Part shown: piece by piece, positions 33,193-35,476 of the stretch
Numbering within the stretch: position 1 is the first letter of the stretch
Layout of the letters: each line of letters opens with the position of its first letter
Source: Planctomycetes bacterium RIFCSPLOWO2_12_38_17
Lineage (GTDB): Bacteria > Planctomycetota > Brocadiia > Brocadiales > Brocadiaceae
DNA length: 35,476 nt
Assembly (NCBI GenBank): GCA_001830285.1
Contig: MHYY01000061.1
Span: forward strand, 1-35,476
Direction: 5' to 3'
Program-made: the position numbers and the translations under genes
Notes under the pieces: generated by a model
Databases searched by the model: none
What the model saw: only the letters and a program-made list of their open reading frames with translations
What the model was told of the DNA's origin: nothing

Positions 33193-35121
33193 ATGTATCC
33201 TTACCGTTTTAAAATTATTATAATCGTATTCATTCTGCTTTTTTTTGGCATTATTGCCAGATTGTTTCAACTCCAGATTATTGAGAGTGACAAGTACAAG
33301 GGCATATCTGAAAAGCGACGGATAACAACATATTCACTCGAAGCTGCACGAGGTTCTATTTTTGATAGAAATGGGAAAGTACTTGCTGTGGACCGTCATA
33401 CCTTTGATATATCTGTCCAGTACAAAAGTTTACTATACTGCTATGTTACTAGAACCAATAATCTTATTCCACGCATTGCAGGGTTGGAGGCACATAAAAA
33501 AACAAAAAAGGCCTGTTCCGAATGTCATGAAAATTATGATATATGGCTTGGAAGACTGTCGCAGTTATTAGAAATTCCAGAGACTGAATTATTAGATATT
33601 GTAGTACAGGCTGTTAAAAAAGTGGAAAAACTCAAGCAAAATGTAGAAAAACGTGCTGGTAAATCCACACGTATTAAGGAGGAGACCGACTATTATCCGA
33701 TTGTTTTTGATGCAGTATGGGAAAAAGTAATTCAAATCGAAATTCAACAGCGCGAATATCCAGGCGTTCGTGTTACTCCAAGGTCGAAAAGGATTTATCC
33801 AGAACAGAAATTAGCCTCTCATATTATTGGGTATGTAAGTAAATTAACAGAAGATGAATTAAAAGTGTATGATGACAATTGGAAAAATTACACCTTGCTT
33901 TCCAGTAATACAGGTAGTGAAACTACTTCGTTACTATATGAGGGCTATACCGAAAATGATTATGTCGGCAGGACTGGAGTTGAATTTCAGTATGAAACGG
34001 AATTGCGGGGACTGAAAGGTAAGAGATTTGAGGAAATTTCATGTAAAAAAGCCCAGACTGAAAAAACGATACTGGAAAGACCTCCCGCCGCAGGAAATAA
34101 CCTTTATCTTACGCTGGATAGCAGGATTCAACATTACGCCGAAAAATCACTTGGTACAAACAACGGGGCTGTGGTTGTTATGGACCCATGGACTGGAGAA
34201 ATGCTCGCCATGGCAAGCAATCCACGTTTTAATCCCAATACAATTAATGAAGATTTTGATAAACTTATTAAAAATACATATAAACCATTCTTGAACAGGG
34301 CTACACAGAGTGCGTTACCGCCCGGTTCTATTTTCAAAGTTATTACCGCAACTGCCGCTCTTAGTACAGGTCGGATAAGTGCATGGACAAATTTTGATTG
34401 TCGTGGGTACGTCAGTCTTAAGGATATAACATTCAGGTGCTGGACGAATTATGGACACGGTATGATTTCTATAGAAGATGCTATTCCATATTCATGCAAT
34501 GTGTTCTTTCTTGAAACTGGGAAGGCGCTGGGTGGAGAGCTTTTATATGCGTGGTCAAAGAAGTTTGGCATAGGCGAAAAGTCAGGCATTGACCTTCCAT
34601 ATGAAAAAGGCGGGGATATACCTAAAATTACCTCTGTAGCGGAAGTCATGAATATGGCAATTGGACAGGGTGCATTGCTTGCAACACCGCTTCAGTTGGT
34701 CAGATTATATGCTGTAATTGCAAATGGCGGCACCCTGGTTCAACCACACTTATTGCTTAAAATCGCAGACAGTAATGGTAAGGTAATTCGTACGTTTAAA
34801 TCGGAGAGTAATCAAAAAATGCCGATACAGCCTGCCGTTCTCGATATCCTGAGGCAGTCGTTACAGGATGCAGTTACACGCGGCACTGCCAGGGATAAAG
34901 GATTGGCTATTTACAATGTTGCCGGCAAGACAGGCACGGCTGAAACAGGAAGGCAGAAGGACAATCATGCCTGGTTTGTTGGTTATGCCCCATACGATGA
35001 ACCAAAGTACTGTTTTGTCATCCTTGTAGAGCATACGCCTGAACATGCCTCAGATATTGCATGTCCCATTGCAGAAGAGCTTTTATCTTATTTGTTTCCA
35101 GAGATGGATGGAGCAACGTAA
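33193..35121 (+). CDS. mrdA: Penicillin-binding protein 2 (elongation transpeptidase) with a CXXCH insertion
   Basis: A 642-residue class B PBP. One N-terminal membrane anchor (residues about 7-27) is followed by the pedestal with AARGSIFDRNGKVLA. The catalytic motifs are SIFK (S379, K382), SCN (S434, N436) and KTG (579-581). It cross-links peptidoglycan during elongation. Odd point: between residues about 80 and 165 an extra charged region contains CSECH (C108, C111, H112, bases 33514-33528), a c-type heme attachment pattern on the periplasmic side of the anchor. A zinc knuckle is the alternative. Another Cys/His group near the active site (C403, C416, H422, C435) recalls the zinc site described in some PBP2 proteins. 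No rodA gene follows, unlike the common operon. The stop at 35119-35121 is followed by repeat-rich sequence. Confidence 0.93.
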   Translation: MYPYRFKIIIIVFILLFFGIIARLFQLQIIESDKYKGISEKRRITTYSLEAARGSIFDRNGKVLAVDRHTFDISVQYKSLLYCYVTRTNNLIPRIAGLEAHKKTKKACSECHENYDIWLGRLSQLLEIPETELLDIVVQAVKKVEKLKQNVEKRAGKSTRIKEETDYYPIVFDAVWEKVIQIEIQQREYPGVRVTPRSKRIYPEQKLASHIIGYVSKLTEDELKVYDDNWKNYTLLSSNTGSETTSLLYEGYTENDYVGRTGVEFQYETELRGLKGKRFEEISCKKAQTEKTILERPPAAGNNLYLTLDSRIQHYAEKSLGTNNGAVVVMDPWTGEMLAMASNPRFNPNTINEDFDKLIKNTYKPFLNRATQSALPPGSIFKVITATAALSTGRISAWTNFDCRGYVSLKDITFRCWTNYGHGMISIEDAIPYSCNVFFLETGKALGGELLYAWSKKFGIGEKSGIDLPYEKGGDIPKITSVAEVMNMAIGQGALLATPLQLVRLYAVIANGGTLVQPHLLLKIADSNGKVIRTFKSESNQKMPIQPAVLDILRQSLQDAVTRGTARDKGLAIYNVAGKTGTAETGRQKDNHAWFVGYAPYDEPKYCFVILVEHTPEHASDIACPIAEELLSYLFPEMDGAT

Positions 35122-35169
35122 TTGATTTAATGTTCAATAATTTCAATCTTGTACTGCTTGTAACTCACT

Positions 35170-35217
35170 GAAAAATCAGCGTAAACCTGCAAAATTCTGC
35201 GTCCAACTGCAATTTTT
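35170..35217. repeat. Single arm of the 27-kb palindromic element family
   Basis: The block from AAAAATCAGC through CTGCGTCCAACTGCAATTTTT closely follows 27134-27180 (AAAATCAG, GTAAA, CTGC, GCGTCCAA, TGCA, TTTTT in the same order). Confidence 0.6.
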
Positions 35218-35242
35218 AGGTTGCAGATTTTTAATGCTATTA

Positions 35243-35328
35243 ATCCCCCTTGATTTCGTTAATTTATTAATTACAATGAGCACAGTAACACATTCTATAA
35301 AAGTCAAGAAATATTGCGATATACATAA
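35243..35328 (+). repeat. Dispersed intergenic repeat, copy B
   Basis: Second copy of the block at 23350-23439, with the same ordered segments from CCCCTTGA to ATATACA. It ends about 70 bases before the cyclase start. Within it, TTGATT and TACAAT with 16 bases between could act as a promoter. Confidence 0.6.
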
Positions 35329-35395
35329 TTCATTCTGCCTTTTATAATTATTGTGGAATTATTTCTGTATACTTAATAGTTAAGAGAAGGAATGA

Positions 35396-35476
35396 ATGGA
35401 AAACAATACTGTTAAATTTCCAACTGAAAAGGCGAAGCGGATTGTTATGTTCTGTGACCTTAGGAATTCAACGGAT
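35396..35476 (+). CDS. Class III adenylate/guanylate cyclase, N-terminal end only
   Basis: From the ATG at 35396 (AGAAGG just upstream) 27 residues are visible before the window ends. RIVMFCDLRNSTD matches the opening strand and first metal-binding aspartate of class III nucleotide cyclases, where the usual pattern is VLFADIRGFT. If the rest of the gene agrees, it makes cAMP or cGMP or is a cyclase-like regulator. The catalytic core starts almost at the N-terminus, so any sensor domain would have to be C-terminal or absent. Confidence 0.6.
   Translation, partial: MENNTVKFPTEKAKRIVMFCDLRNSTD

Noticed and set aside
1-35476. tRNA, rRNA or CRISPR array
   Set aside because: No cloverleaf-like intergenic block, rRNA signature or regularly spaced repeat was seen by eye; a covariance-model search would be needed to exclude small RNAs.

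Overview
The window is a bacterial chromosome segment of moderately low GC, with no rRNA, tRNA or CRISPR array that I can see. The gene set suggests an anaerobic planctomycete, possibly close to the anammox order Brocadiales. It includes a MutL/GlmL-type ATPase, a giant tandem 2-hydroxyacyl-CoA dehydratase activase, a flavodiiron protein, a planctomycete-looking MreB and a cell-wall transpeptidase carrying a CXXCH motif. This placement is an inference from gene style, not a marker-gene result; I hold it at about even odds.

Layout. (1) 1-7175, plus strand, is a defence island. It has the 3' part of a DEAH-type helicase, a 1142-residue adenine-methyltransferase of the Eco57I/type IIG kind, an MNT/HEPN (MntA-HepT) toxin-antitoxin pair and a DUF4258/DUF2283 pair. 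Two decayed copies of the methyltransferase 3' end are scattered between and after these modules. (2) 7442-12209, minus strand, holds a secreted small protein with a near-perfect promoter and palindrome, then a group with a MutL/GlmL-family ATPase, a barrel-sandwich/KOW protein, a four-helix-bundle gene wedged between those two, and a small conserved protein. (3) 12289-22737, plus strand, is a metabolic block: threonine synthase, HtpX protease, an acidic Cys-rich small protein, leuC-type and leuD-type isomerase subunits with a 1423-residue activase-like gene between them, and a flavodiiron protein. (4) 22932-27967 is a second accessory region: an orphan antitoxin-like gene, another DUF4258/DUF2283 pair, a decapitated RelE toxin, a minus-strand cluster with two truncated DNA methyltransferases around an EVE-nuclease fusion, and a PIN/Phd toxin-antitoxin pair. 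(5) 28124-35121 is housekeeping: endonuclease IV on the minus strand, divergent from lnt, then mreB-mreC-mreD-PBP2 with its own promoter inside the end of lnt. A class III nucleotide cyclase gene begins at 35396 and runs off the window.

How the genes work together. The mre/PBP2 block is a cell-elongation operon. The two isomerase subunits form one enzyme, and the activase gene between them is translationally coupled to the small subunit, so a linked role is likely but not proven. The two accessory regions look like sites of repeated gain and decay of restriction and toxin-antitoxin modules. Several dispersed repeats (near 11.7, 23.4, 27.1, 28.06, 35.2 and 35.3 kb) occupy the intergenic space.
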